The notes under the pieces were generated by a model. The model was given only the letters and a program-made list of their open reading frames with translations, was not told the origin of the DNA and searched no databases. DNA of 13,218 nt, taken from NCBI GenBank assembly GCA_023433945.1, contig JAEYTP010000137.1:1-13218 (forward strand). The letters are read 5' to 3'. The stretch comes from Bacillota bacterium. GTDB lineage: Bacteria > Bacillota > Clostridia > Acetivibrionales > DSM-1351. The translations under genes and the position numbers were made by a program. Shown one piece after another: positions 7,092 to 13,218 of this stretch (position 1 is the first letter of the stretch; every line of letters starts with the position of its first letter).

Positions 7092-7158
7092 GTCATACAA
7101 CTGGCGGAAGTGGAGATAACCACATGGGAGTATGACTTTTAAAGCCGGCCGCCTGGGC
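7092..7158 (+). promoter_or_regulatory. ZTP riboswitch (pfl RNA motif)
   Basis: This RNA aptamer senses ZTP/ZMP (AICAR nucleotides), which build up when 10-formyl-tetrahydrofolate is short. Helix P1 is GTCATAC (7092-7098) with GTATGAC (7130-7136). P2 is GTGG (7110-7113) with CCAC (7120-7123). The conserved internal strands ACTGGCG (7100-7106) and GGGAG (7126-7130) are present. The second domain has the signature CCGCCTGGGC (7149-7158). GGCGG (7103-7107) is perfectly complementary to CCGCC (7149-7153), giving the characteristic pseudoknot. It lies upstream of pflB, the association after which the motif was named. Confidence 0.93.
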
Positions 7159-7191
7159 GCATTAATAGTGCCTAGGGGGCATTTGTTTTTT
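7148..7191 (+). terminator. Riboswitch-controlled terminator (expression platform)
   Basis: The left arm 7148-7160 (GCCGCCTGGGCGC) pairs with 7168-7180 (GTGCCTAGGGGGC), 13 positions with one mismatch and two G-U pairs around a 7-nt loop. ATTTGTTTTTT follows. The left arm contains four of the five CCGCC bases needed for the aptamer pseudoknot, so ligand-bound aptamer and terminator exclude each other. That predicts a genetic ON switch: ZTP present, pflB read through. Confidence 0.88.
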
Positions 7192-7243
7192 CACCCTTCT
7201 TTTCATCATCCCCTCTGAGCACTATAGAAATGGAGGATTGATT

Positions 7244-9472
7244 ATGAATTTCAGTTTTCTAGATTTCAAGCCAGGAAAATGGCAGAGTGTTATTGATGTT
7301 CAAGATTTTATTCAATGCAATTACACTCCCTATGACGGTAATGAGAAATTTCTTTGTGCTTCCAGTGTAAAGACCAAGCATCTATGGGAAATGTGCAAAA
7401 GTTTACTTATTGAAGAGCATCTAAAAGGTGGTGTACTGGATGTTGATGCAACAATTGCTTCCGGCATTACCAGTCACAAGCCAGGCTTTATTGATGAGCG
7501 CTATGAAGTGATTAAAGGTCTTCAAACGGATGCTCCGCTCAAAAGAGCTTTTTACCCCAATACAGGATACAGGATGTGCAAACAGGCTTGTGAGCAGACG
7601 GGGCATACTCCTTCTCCCTTAATAGAAAATACTTTTGGAAAACATGTAACTACCCATAATGATGGAGTCTTTGGAGTTTATACCGATGAAATACGAATGG
7701 CAAGAAAGTGTGGAGTAATTACCGGGCTGCCCGATACGTATGGCCGTGGAAGAATTATAGGAGACTATAGAAGGGTCGCACTGTATGGAGTTGAACATCT
7801 TATAGAACAGAAAAAGAGAGACTTAAGAGAGCTATCCTCAAATATGTCTGAACAAACTATCAGGTTGAGAGAAGAAGTACATCTACAGATAAATGCATTA
7901 TCTGATCTATCCACACTTGGCAAATACTACGGCTTTAATCTAAATAGACCAGCTAAAAACGCTTTTGAGGCAGTACAATGGACTTACTTGGCATTTTTAG
8001 CTGCTGTAAAGGAGACTAATGGAGCGGCAAACTCCATTGGAAGGTTGAGCATTTTCTTTGATATATATATTGAAAAGGATTTAAAGCTTGGTAGGATTTC
8101 TGAGATTGAAGCACAAGAGCTAATAGAGCAGTTTATCATAAAGCTAAGGCTTATAAGGCATCTAAGGACCAAAGAGTATAACGAGCTTTTTGCAGGTGAC
8201 CCAGTATGGATTACTGAGGCATTAGGGGGAATAGGCTCAAATGGACGTCACATGGTAACCAAAACTGCTTATCGCTTTTTGCATACCCTCAAAAATCTAG
8301 GTGCCGCACCTGAGCCAAATCTGACTATACTATGGTCGCCTAAATTACCTGCTGCATTCAAAAAGTATTGTAGCAAGGTTTCTATAGCTACCTCATCAAT
8401 ACAATATGAAAATGATGATATAATGAGACCTGAATTTGGAGATGATTATGGTATTTCTTGCTGCGTTTCAGCAATGAGACTTGGAAAGGATATGCAGTTT
8501 TTTGGTGCCCGTTGCAATTTACCTAAGCTATTGTTACTTGCCTTGAATGGTGGCAGAGATGAGCTTTCGGGTGAACAGGTTGCGCCAGTTATTCCGGCCT
8601 ATGAAGGTGAGTACCTCGACTATGATACCGTCCTAAGTAACTTCCACAAGCTGCAAGATTGGCTTACTGCTCTATATGTAGATACTATGAATGTAATTCA
8701 TTACATGCATGATAAATATGCGTATGAGAGGCTAATGATGGCTCTGCATGACACCGATGTAAATAGGGTCATGGCATTTGGTATCGCTGGTCTATCGGTG
8801 CTGTCAGATTCCCTTAGTGCTATCCGTTTTGCTAAGGTAAAACCAGTCCGGGATAGTCGTGGCATTATATTTGATTTCATAACAGAAGGCGAATTCCCCA
8901 AATACGGAAATAATGATGATAGAGTAGATTCTATTGCTATAGACATAGTAAAAAGTTTTTATGCTAGTCTCATACAGCATAAGACTTATAGACATTCAAA
9001 GCATACTTTGTCCATATTAACCATAACATCAAATGTTGTTTATGGTAAAAAGACTGGGGCTACACCTGACGGAAGAAAAAAGGATGAGCCATTTGCCCCA
9101 GGTGCCAACCCTATGCATAATAGAGATAGCAGTGGAGTATTATCCATGCTAAGCTCCATTGCAAAAATACCATATGAATATTGTAAAGACGGTATTTCCC
9201 TCACTCTGTCATTACTGCCAAGTTCCCTTGGAAAGGATGCTCAAACACAGGCAGATAACCTCTCTGCTCTACTAGATGGCTATTTTACGCTAGGAGGCCA
9301 TCATGTCAATGTAAATGTTCTTGAAAGGGAAGTACTCATAGATGCAATAAAGTCACCTTTAAATCATAGTCAGCTTACCGTCAGAGTATCAGGCTATGCT
9401 GTCAACTTTATTAAACTTAACCGCAATCAGCAACTAGAGGTGCTTTCTAGAACCTTTCACGAAGCTATGTAA
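7244..9472 (+). CDS. pflB: Pyruvate formate-lyase (formate C-acetyltransferase)
   Basis: This cytosolic glycyl-radical enzyme converts pyruvate and CoA to acetyl-CoA and formate (EC 2.3.1.54). The 742-aa length matches E. coli PflB closely, and similarity runs end to end. The adjacent catalytic cysteines are C406-C407 in DDYGISCCVSAMRLGKDMQF, followed by FFGAR. GANPMH and the C-terminal radical loop RVSGYAVNF (G717) are intact. The paired cysteines and whole-length match argue for a true pyruvate enzyme rather than a glycerol, choline or benzylsuccinate relative. The ATG at 7244 is used because GGAGG ends 7 nt upstream; an in-frame TTG at 7238 is one nt from that site and too close. Expression should depend on the ZTP riboswitch upstream, so its formate probably feeds formyl-tetrahydrofolate and purine synthesis as well as fermentation. 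The radical-SAM activase needed to form the glycyl radical is not adjacent; a flavin reductase on the other strand follows. Confidence 0.96.
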   Translation: MNFSFLDFKPGKWQSVIDVQDFIQCNYTPYDGNEKFLCASSVKTKHLWEMCKSLLIEEHLKGGVLDVDATIASGITSHKPGFIDERYEVIKGLQTDAPLKRAFYPNTGYRMCKQACEQTGHTPSPLIENTFGKHVTTHNDGVFGVYTDEIRMARKCGVITGLPDTYGRGRIIGDYRRVALYGVEHLIEQKKRDLRELSSNMSEQTIRLREEVHLQINALSDLSTLGKYYGFNLNRPAKNAFEAVQWTYLAFLAAVKETNGAANSIGRLSIFFDIYIEKDLKLGRISEIEAQELIEQFIIKLRLIRHLRTKEYNELFAGDPVWITEALGGIGSNGRHMVTKTAYRFLHTLKNLGAAPEPNLTILWSPKLPAAFKKYCSKVSIATSSIQYENDDIMRPEFGDDYGISCCVSAMRLGKDMQFFGARCNLPKLLLLALNGGRDELSGEQVAPVIPAYEGEYLDYDTVLSNFHKLQDWLTALYVDTMNVIHYMHDKYAYERLMMALHDTDVNRVMAFGIAGLSVLSDSLSAIRFAKVKPVRDSRGIIFDFITEGEFPKYGNNDDRVDSIAIDIVKSFYASLIQHKTYRHSKHTLSILTITSNVVYGKKTGATPDGRKKDEPFAPGANPMHNRDSSGVLSMLSSIAKIPYEYCKDGISLTLSLLPSSLGKDAQTQADNLSALLDGYFTLGGHHVNVNVLEREVLIDAIKSPLNHSQLTVRVSGYAVNFIKLNRNQQLEVLSRTFHEAM

Positions 9473-9476
9473 TAGC

Positions 9477-9511
9477 AAAAATAGCACAGAATAAGCTCCT
9501 GTGCTATTTTT
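9477..9511 (+). terminator. Strong intrinsic terminator, shared end of pflB and the flavin reductase gene
   Basis: AAAAATAGCACAG (9477-9489) and CTGTGCTATTTTT (9499-9511) make a perfect 13-bp stem with a 9-nt loop, starting 5 nt after the pflB stop. A/T tracts on both arms let it work in both directions, and it is the only hairpin between the two convergent genes, 86 nt beyond the flavin reductase stop. Confidence 0.88.
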
Positions 9512-9597
9512 ATATATTTACTTATTGTTATAATATCTATAGTTTAATAAATGTATTTTTTGGCATTTTGTAGAGATATTTTTATACTTTGATAAAT

Positions 9598-10185
9598 TTA
9601 CTTCTGATAGCGCTTCAAAACCTTCCTCTTTGTAACCGAATAACCAAAAAAACCAAGAGGTTTTGCCAGTGGATAATATTCTCCATGTGAATAGCAAATC
9701 AGGTCAGCCTTGTATAAATCCAACTTACCTTTTTCATCCAAAAGACCTTCCTCTACATTTGTGGCCACCACCTCTGCAATAAACATATCATGACTGCCAA
9801 GCTCAATGACTTGTTTTACTACACATTCAAGGTTTACAGGACATTCCTTTATCAACGGTGCACTAACCTTTGAAGCCTTTTCTTGGGTAAGGTTCATCTC
9901 TTTGAACTTATCTACATCCCTACCTGATTTTACTCCGCAATAATCAGTAGCTCGAGCTAGCTTTCTAGTGGTAAGATTTACAACAAACTCACCTGTATCC
10001 TTGATTAATTGGTGTGAGTATCTTTCTTTTCTTATTGATATTGATACCATTGCTGGATCAGAATTAATAGTTCCAGCCCACCCTATTGTAATAATGTTGG
10101 GGTTTCCTTCTTTGTCTACACAGGAAACCATTACTACCGGGACAGGATTTAACATTGTGGATGGCTTCCAAACTTGCTTTGCCAA
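9598..10185 (-). CDS. Flavin reductase-like / flavoredoxin-family FMN protein
   Basis: The product is a 195-aa cytosolic protein of the flavin reductase-like split-barrel family, which includes flavoredoxin of sulfate reducers and ferric reductases. The N-terminal KPSTMLNPVPVVMVSC and the following NIITIGWAGTINSDPAMVSISIRKERYS form the FMN-binding core (about 7-62). The C-terminal stretch (SHGEYYPLAKPLGFFGYSV) is typical of the flavoredoxin-type group. The start is probably TTG at 10185: the strong GGGAGG (10198 to 10193) is 7 nt from it but only 1 nt from the upstream ATG at 10191, which would add two residues. No partner gene adjoins it, so the electron donor and substrate are unknown; small redox proteins or oxidative-stress defence are possible. 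It converges with pflB and stands alone between spacers. Confidence 0.85.
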   Translation of the reverse strand: MAKQVWKPSTMLNPVPVVMVSCVDKEGNPNIITIGWAGTINSDPAMVSISIRKERYSHQLIKDTGEFVVNLTTRKLARATDYCGVKSGRDVDKFKEMNLTQEKASKVSAPLIKECPVNLECVVKQVIELGSHDMFIAEVVATNVEEGLLDEKGKLDLYKADLICYSHGEYYPLAKPLGFFGYSVTKRKVLKRYQK

Positions 10186-10278
10186 GGCCATACCTCCCTA
10201 TATATATATTATTATTTATATAATTGTTTTATTATTAAGTTTATTAAGGTTCTTCAATTACGTATTTATCTTATGTTA

Positions 10279-10355
10279 AATACATTTTAAAAATATACCA
10301 ATACATTTTAAATATCAATACATTTTTAAATATCAATAAATTTATAAAAAAATAC
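10279..10355. repeat. Short AT-rich tandem repeats
   Basis: Units beginning AATACATTTT start at 10279, 10300 and 10317 (21, 17 and 18 nt long, each ending near AAATATC or AATATACC). A degraded fourth unit, AATAAATTTATAAAA, starts at 10335. They fill the upstream spacer of the flavin reductase gene (10192-10403), which otherwise holds only AT-rich leader with no convincing promoter. Variation in unit length suggests replication slippage; a regulatory role is possible but unsupported. Confidence 0.55.
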
Positions 10356-10375
10356 CATTGCATTATAATATGCAA
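10345..10375 (-). terminator. Weak intrinsic terminator after the GH9 gene
   Basis: TTGCAT (10358-10363) and ATGCAA (10370-10375) form a 6-bp stem with a 6-nt loop. On the minus strand it is followed after 5 nt by a run of eight T (10352 to 10345). The stem is short and the T run slightly displaced, so efficiency would be low. Confidence 0.4.
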
Positions 10376-10403
10376 CTAATTGCTAGAAAGATACTTAAAG
10401 AAG

Positions 10404-12185
10404 TTATTTGCTATTCATAGCCGCAAATACAAATACTGCAGGAGAATTCCAGTAAGTATCAATTTCATTCGTAGCATATGATGTGACATCATCAATGTAG
10501 CACCTTGCTGGAGGTAAATCAGCTAGCTTAGACTTTGACACTTCGTCGTCAAGTGAAGCATTTGGTCCTCCTGCTACAAGTCCGGGAACCGGTGCCTTTA
10601 CCGAATCTCCAGTTGATGGTCTATGGTGCGGCTGCATTACCTGCTTGGAACCAAACCCAGTAACATAGCTTTGGTTTAGGCAGTTTGCGCCCACAAGATA
10701 GTTTCCGCACTGTTTTGCATATTGTACATACTCAGGGTTACTTTCCAGATTGTCAGCTATTAAGAGATGTATAGCATGATTCATTACATTCATATTGCTG
10801 CCCCATGAGTATTCCATATTTACCATTGCCAGCATATATCCATCTGCTTTGGCTGTACCAGCCAATACCTTAGCCTTATCAAGCCAATCCTTTTTGACCT
10901 TGTTATATGTATGTTCATCAGTATTATCTGCATATAAGTATGATATAGCAGCGAATCCACTGGTATTCTGCCATCCCAGAGCAAGTCCATGGGAACTGTA
11001 ATTCTTTATGAAATAGTCCTCGTACTTTTTATCTCCAGTAGTTCTAAACAGTTCACCTGCTGCCCATAGCCTTTCATCGCTATCATTATCATCACCGTAT
11101 TCTCCTGTGGCGATATCGGATGGATTTTTGTATGCTATAAGTTTATTGTTTTTTTCAAGCCATTCCCATGCTTTCTGAGAGGCTTCAAGACATTTATCAG
11201 CAAACACTTTATCGATAGACATAAAAGTGCGGGCTGCCATAGCGGTAACAGCTGCAAAATCACCTGTAGCAGTACTTGATACAGGCGTCAAGACTGGGTC
11301 ATCAACATCTATTTCAGGTGTCACTATTATGTCTGGGAAACCTCTAGAGGTAACCTTGTGGTAAACCCCACCCGTTGCAGGGTCTTGCATTTTTAGAAGC
11401 CATTGAATTCCATACTTTGCTTCATCTAAAATATCAGGTATATTATTTGAGCTCTCCGGTATGTTAATACTTGAAGTGAAATTCTCTGGATAGAATTCGT
11501 AAGCCAACAAAAGGTCTGCTGCTGTTATGGCAGCAGCTACTGAATACTTACCGTAATCACCAGCATCATGCCATCCTCCTAATGTATCCACTTCCTTCTC
11601 CTCATTACCATACATTTTTGCAAGGTATTTATGACAATTTGCATGTGCATAGTCTCCAGCATATTTGCTTTCTAACTCCATTCCGCATCTTTGATAATAA
11701 AGTCCCTTTACAAGTGCATCACTGATGTTTCTATATACATTATTTCCAATGTCAAAATCATAGGATTTACCTACATTTTCAACAGCTATATAATATGTAC
11801 CATCAATCGTAAGTTCTGTAAAATCTGCATAACAAACGGTATCACCACTGGACATATCCTTTACTTTGCCTTCCAGTTTTTTTGATAACACTTCTTTGCC
11901 ACTATCTTTTTCAATGACTGTAAACTTGTCATATATGCCATTAATAATTGCTACCTTCTTATCATTGGGTTTATACCCAAGTTGATTAATATGTATGTCT
12001 TCTGAAACCTTCTCTGTTGAAGTACTTGTAGCAGTGGTAATGTCCTTTGAGTCATCTGTTGCTACTGAATTATTTACAGGAGTAGTGGTACCAGTAGGGC
12101 TATTGTTATTATTTGCACAGGCTCCAAGAGTTACAAGTAAAGTAGATACTAATAATGCAGACACTATTCTTTTTGAAAAGCTCAT
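10404..12185 (-). CDS. GH9 glycoside hydrolase lipoprotein (endoglucanase-like) with Ig-like domain
   Basis: This is a 593-aa secreted, membrane-anchored beta-glucanase candidate. Residues 1-22 are a lipoprotein signal (MSFSKR, then a hydrophobic core) ending in the lipobox LGAC, with C23 the lipidated residue. A 40-residue Asn/Ser/Thr-rich linker follows. Residues about 63-147 form the CelD-type Ig-like domain (HINQLGYKPNDKK at its start), and about 150-593 the (alpha/alpha)6 GH9 barrel. Catalytic landmarks are GGWHDAGDYGKY (203-214; base Asp D207/D210), HHRPS (520-524) and ATNEIDTYWNSP (572-583; acid Glu574). There is no dockerin or carbohydrate-binding module, so it is not a cellulosome subunit. 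It probably trims cello-oligosaccharides or glucan at the cell surface. The start at 12185 is chosen because GGAGGG lies 7 nt upstream; the ATG at 12200 overlaps that site. It is monocistronic. Confidence 0.92.
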   Translation of the reverse strand: MSFSKRIVSALLVSTLLVTLGACANNNNSPTGTTTPVNNSVATDDSKDITTATSTSTEKVSEDIHINQLGYKPNDKKVAIINGIYDKFTVIEKDSGKEVLSKKLEGKVKDMSSGDTVCYADFTELTIDGTYYIAVENVGKSYDFDIGNNVYRNISDALVKGLYYQRCGMELESKYAGDYAHANCHKYLAKMYGNEEKEVDTLGGWHDAGDYGKYSVAAAITAADLLLAYEFYPENFTSSINIPESSNNIPDILDEAKYGIQWLLKMQDPATGGVYHKVTSRGFPDIIVTPEIDVDDPVLTPVSSTATGDFAAVTAMAARTFMSIDKVFADKCLEASQKAWEWLEKNNKLIAYKNPSDIATGEYGDDNDSDERLWAAGELFRTTGDKKYEDYFIKNYSSHGLALGWQNTSGFAAISYLYADNTDEHTYNKVKKDWLDKAKVLAGTAKADGYMLAMVNMEYSWGSNMNVMNHAIHLLIADNLESNPEYVQYAKQCGNYLVGANCLNQSYVTGFGSKQVMQPHHRPSTGDSVKAPVPGLVAGGPNASLDDEVSKSKLADLPPARCYIDDVTSYATNEIDTYWNSPAVFVFAAMNSK

Positions 12186-12232
12186 ATCGTGTCCCTCCAT
12201 TTTTTACAAGTAGTGTTAAAACATCACTATGT

Positions 12233-12261
12233 ATTATATAATACTTTTTTGTATATGTAAT
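12233..12261 (-). promoter_or_regulatory. Putative promoter of the GH9 gene
   Basis: On the minus strand ATTACA (12261 to 12256) is followed after 17 nt by TATAAT (12238 to 12233). The -10 lies in a 14-bp perfect palindrome GTATTATATAATAC (12231-12244). Just inside the transcript lies an inverted repeat TAGTG/CACTA (12211-12215 and 12225-12229) that might be an operator. AT-rich sequence makes chance matches likely. Confidence 0.4.
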
Positions 12262-12365
12262 GAATTATTTATTACATATTTTTTAATTAGTGATTATAAA
12301 TATAAATATTTAAAGGTGATAACACAAATATAAATTCATATTATAGTATATTTGGTTTACGCAGC

Positions 12366-12431
12366 AACAAAAAGTATGCTCCCCTCGTAGCAAACAGTTT
12401 TCGTAAACTATCTACTACGAGGAGAGCATAC
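12366..12431 (-). terminator. Very long terminator hairpin after the hydrogenase gene
   Basis: The arms 12374-12390 and 12415-12431 make 17 consecutive pairs when read as minus-strand RNA, including one U-G wobble (12423/12382). On the plus strand that position is a C/A mismatch, which fixes the working orientation. An inner AGTTT/AAACT stem caps it. TTTTTGTT (12373 to 12366) follows. The stem is unusually long and GC-rich for this sequence and lies 72 nt past the hydrogenase stop codon. Confidence 0.8.
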
Positions 12432-12502
12432 CTATATAGATTACACTATTAATTCAGAAAAATGTGTTTTATACACATTAACCAACATTGAGAGACATAG
12501 AA

Positions 12503-13218
12503 TTATTCCATGTTATAGTTATCTCTCTTTGTATAGTGAGTATGAAGTATCTTGTGAGCCTTGTGGCTTCCAGGAGCTTCTAAATACTCTTCATAGAGCT
12601 TTTTGATTATTGGGTTTTCATGTGACTTTCTAATTGGAAGGTTAGCATCTTCTTCATAGATAGCCTTTGCTCTTTCAGCCCTCAAATCAGTCCAGCTTCT
12701 AACAGAGGATGGCTGAATTGGCTGTCCACCACCGTTTACGCAACCGCCTGGGCATGCCATTATTTCAATGAAGTCGTATTGTGCTTCTCCAGCATTGATT
12801 TTATCTAGAAGCTTTCTAGCACTACCAAGTCCATTTGCAACCGCAGCCCTAACCTTCATTGTACCAAGGTCAACTACTGCTTCCTTTATTCCGTCTATAC
12901 CACGAACTGCAGTATATTCTACATTATCAAAGGATTTACCTGTAACAACCTCAGCAACAGTACGTAGAGCAGCTTCCATAACACCACCAGTTGCACCGAA
13001 TATAACAGCAGCACCAGTTGCTTGACCCATAGGATCATCAAACTGTGAATCTTCGAGATTAACGAAATCTATACCTGCTTCTTTTATCATTCTAGCAGCT
13101 TCACGAGTGGTCAAAACTATATCTACATCAGGGTATCCGGATGCTGATAGCTCAGGTCTGTTCGCTTCAAACTTCTTTGCTGTACATGGCATAATTGATA
13201 CTACAACCATTTTAGCTG
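12503..13218 (-). CDS. hydA: [FeFe] hydrogenase catalytic subunit, C-terminal part (partial)
   Basis: The gene runs off the right edge: the frame stays open to the last base, so the ATG at 13210 is internal. The product reduces protons to hydrogen during fermentation. About 237 residues are visible. SIMPCTAKKFE (cysteine codon 13186-13184) is the L2 H-cluster motif. EIMACPGGCVNGGGQP (cysteine codons 12754-12752 and 12742-12740) is the L3 motif, whose second Cys bridges the [4Fe-4S] and [2Fe] parts. The C-terminal 65 residues, with SHKAHKILHTHY, are the small-subunit domain fused as in monomeric and bifurcating clostridial hydrogenases. The L1 motif and the N-terminal ferredoxin domains lie outside the window, so ferredoxin-dependent and NAD(P)-linked electron-bifurcating types cannot be told apart. 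It is the last gene of its unit, ending in the long hairpin. Confidence 0.93.
   Translation of the reverse strand, partial: AKMVVVSIMPCTAKKFEANRPELSASGYPDVDIVLTTREAARMIKEAGIDFVNLEDSQFDDPMGQATGAAVIFGATGGVMEAALRTVAEVVTGKSFDNVEYTAVRGIDGIKEAVVDLGTMKVRAAVANGLGSARKLLDKINAGEAQYDFIEIMACPGGCVNGGGQPIQPSSVRSWTDLRAERAKAIYEEDANLPIRKSHENPIIKKLYEEYLEAPGSHKAHKILHTHYTKRDNYNME

Larger units (their letters stand above)
12201..12502. other. Intergenic spacer between GH9 and hydrogenase genes
   Basis: This 302-base spacer holds the GH9 promoter region (right of its start) and the long hydrogenase terminator hairpin at 12366-12431. The stretches 12262-12365 and 12432-12502 are AT-rich, carry stops in all frames and show no coding or RNA signature that I can recognise. 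Confidence 0.7.

Noticed and set aside
7238..7243. TTG start two codons upstream for pflB
   Set aside because: It is one nt from the GGAGG site, while ATG 7244 is at ideal spacing.
10279..10355. CRISPR array
   Set aside because: Units are 17-21 nt, adjacent, without unique spacers and almost pure A/T; these are simple tandem repeats.
10404..10500. Dockerin or carbohydrate-binding module at the GH9 C-terminus
   Set aside because: The protein ends a few residues after the catalytic NEIDTYWNSPAVFVF block; no calcium-binding dockerin repeat is present.
11691..11885. Plus-strand 64-codon frame inside the GH9 gene
   Set aside because: It is an antisense shadow with no ribosome binding site, in a gene with complete catalytic motifs on the other strand.
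13208..13210. ATG as the start of the hydrogenase gene
   Set aside because: The frame is open upstream to the window edge, there is no ribosome binding site, and the H-cluster L1 motif and ferredoxin domains are missing, so the gene is cut by the window rather than truncated.

Overview
The window reads as a chromosomal segment of an anaerobic, low-GC, plant-fibre-degrading clostridium, most likely of the Ruminiclostridium / Clostridium cellulolyticum type. The evidence is the AT-rich sequence, strong purine-rich ribosome binding sites, and a gene set that combines a Re-type citrate synthase, meso-diaminopimelate dehydrogenase, pyruvate formate-lyase, an [FeFe] hydrogenase and a family 9 endoglucanase-like enzyme. 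No genus can be proved from the sequence alone.

Layout, left to right. 1-298 is a gene-poor spacer. It holds an outward-pointing promoter at the left edge, a long imperfect inverted repeat and a short decayed coding fragment. 299-1282 (minus) is ddh, meso-diaminopimelate dehydrogenase. A terminator then separates it from a minus-strand operon at 1388-5491, transcribed in the order citrate Re-synthase, aconitase, GntR/FCD regulator. This operon would make the first steps of the oxidative half of an incomplete TCA pathway (acetyl-CoA + oxaloacetate to isocitrate, for 2-oxoglutarate and glutamate synthesis). A near-consensus promoter with a perfect 26-bp palindrome lying on it precedes the operon. 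The last gene of the operon is a good candidate for the protein that binds that palindrome. The core GTATAC recurs over the putative -10 boxes of ddh and of the promoter at the left edge, suggesting a small regulon.

A methyl-accepting chemotaxis protein without an external sensor domain (5682-6941, plus) diverges from the operon and ends in its own terminator. Next comes a plus-strand unit of promoter, complete ZTP (pfl-motif) riboswitch with an overlapping terminator, and pflB (7244-9472), closed by a strong terminator. The riboswitch ties pyruvate formate-lyase, a formate source for one-carbon and purine metabolism, to the folate-stress signal ZTP/ZMP. No activating enzyme lies beside pflB.

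The right third is all minus strand and made of separate units. They are a flavin-reductase-like (flavoredoxin-type) protein that probably starts at TTG, an AT-rich spacer with short tandem repeats, a GH9 glycoside hydrolase made as a lipoprotein with an Ig-like domain and no dockerin, and a 300-base spacer with an exceptionally long terminator hairpin. The window ends inside an [FeFe] hydrogenase catalytic subunit. Nothing here looks like a CRISPR array, prophage or intact insertion sequence. The most informative content is regulatory: the palindrome/GntR circuit and the riboswitch.
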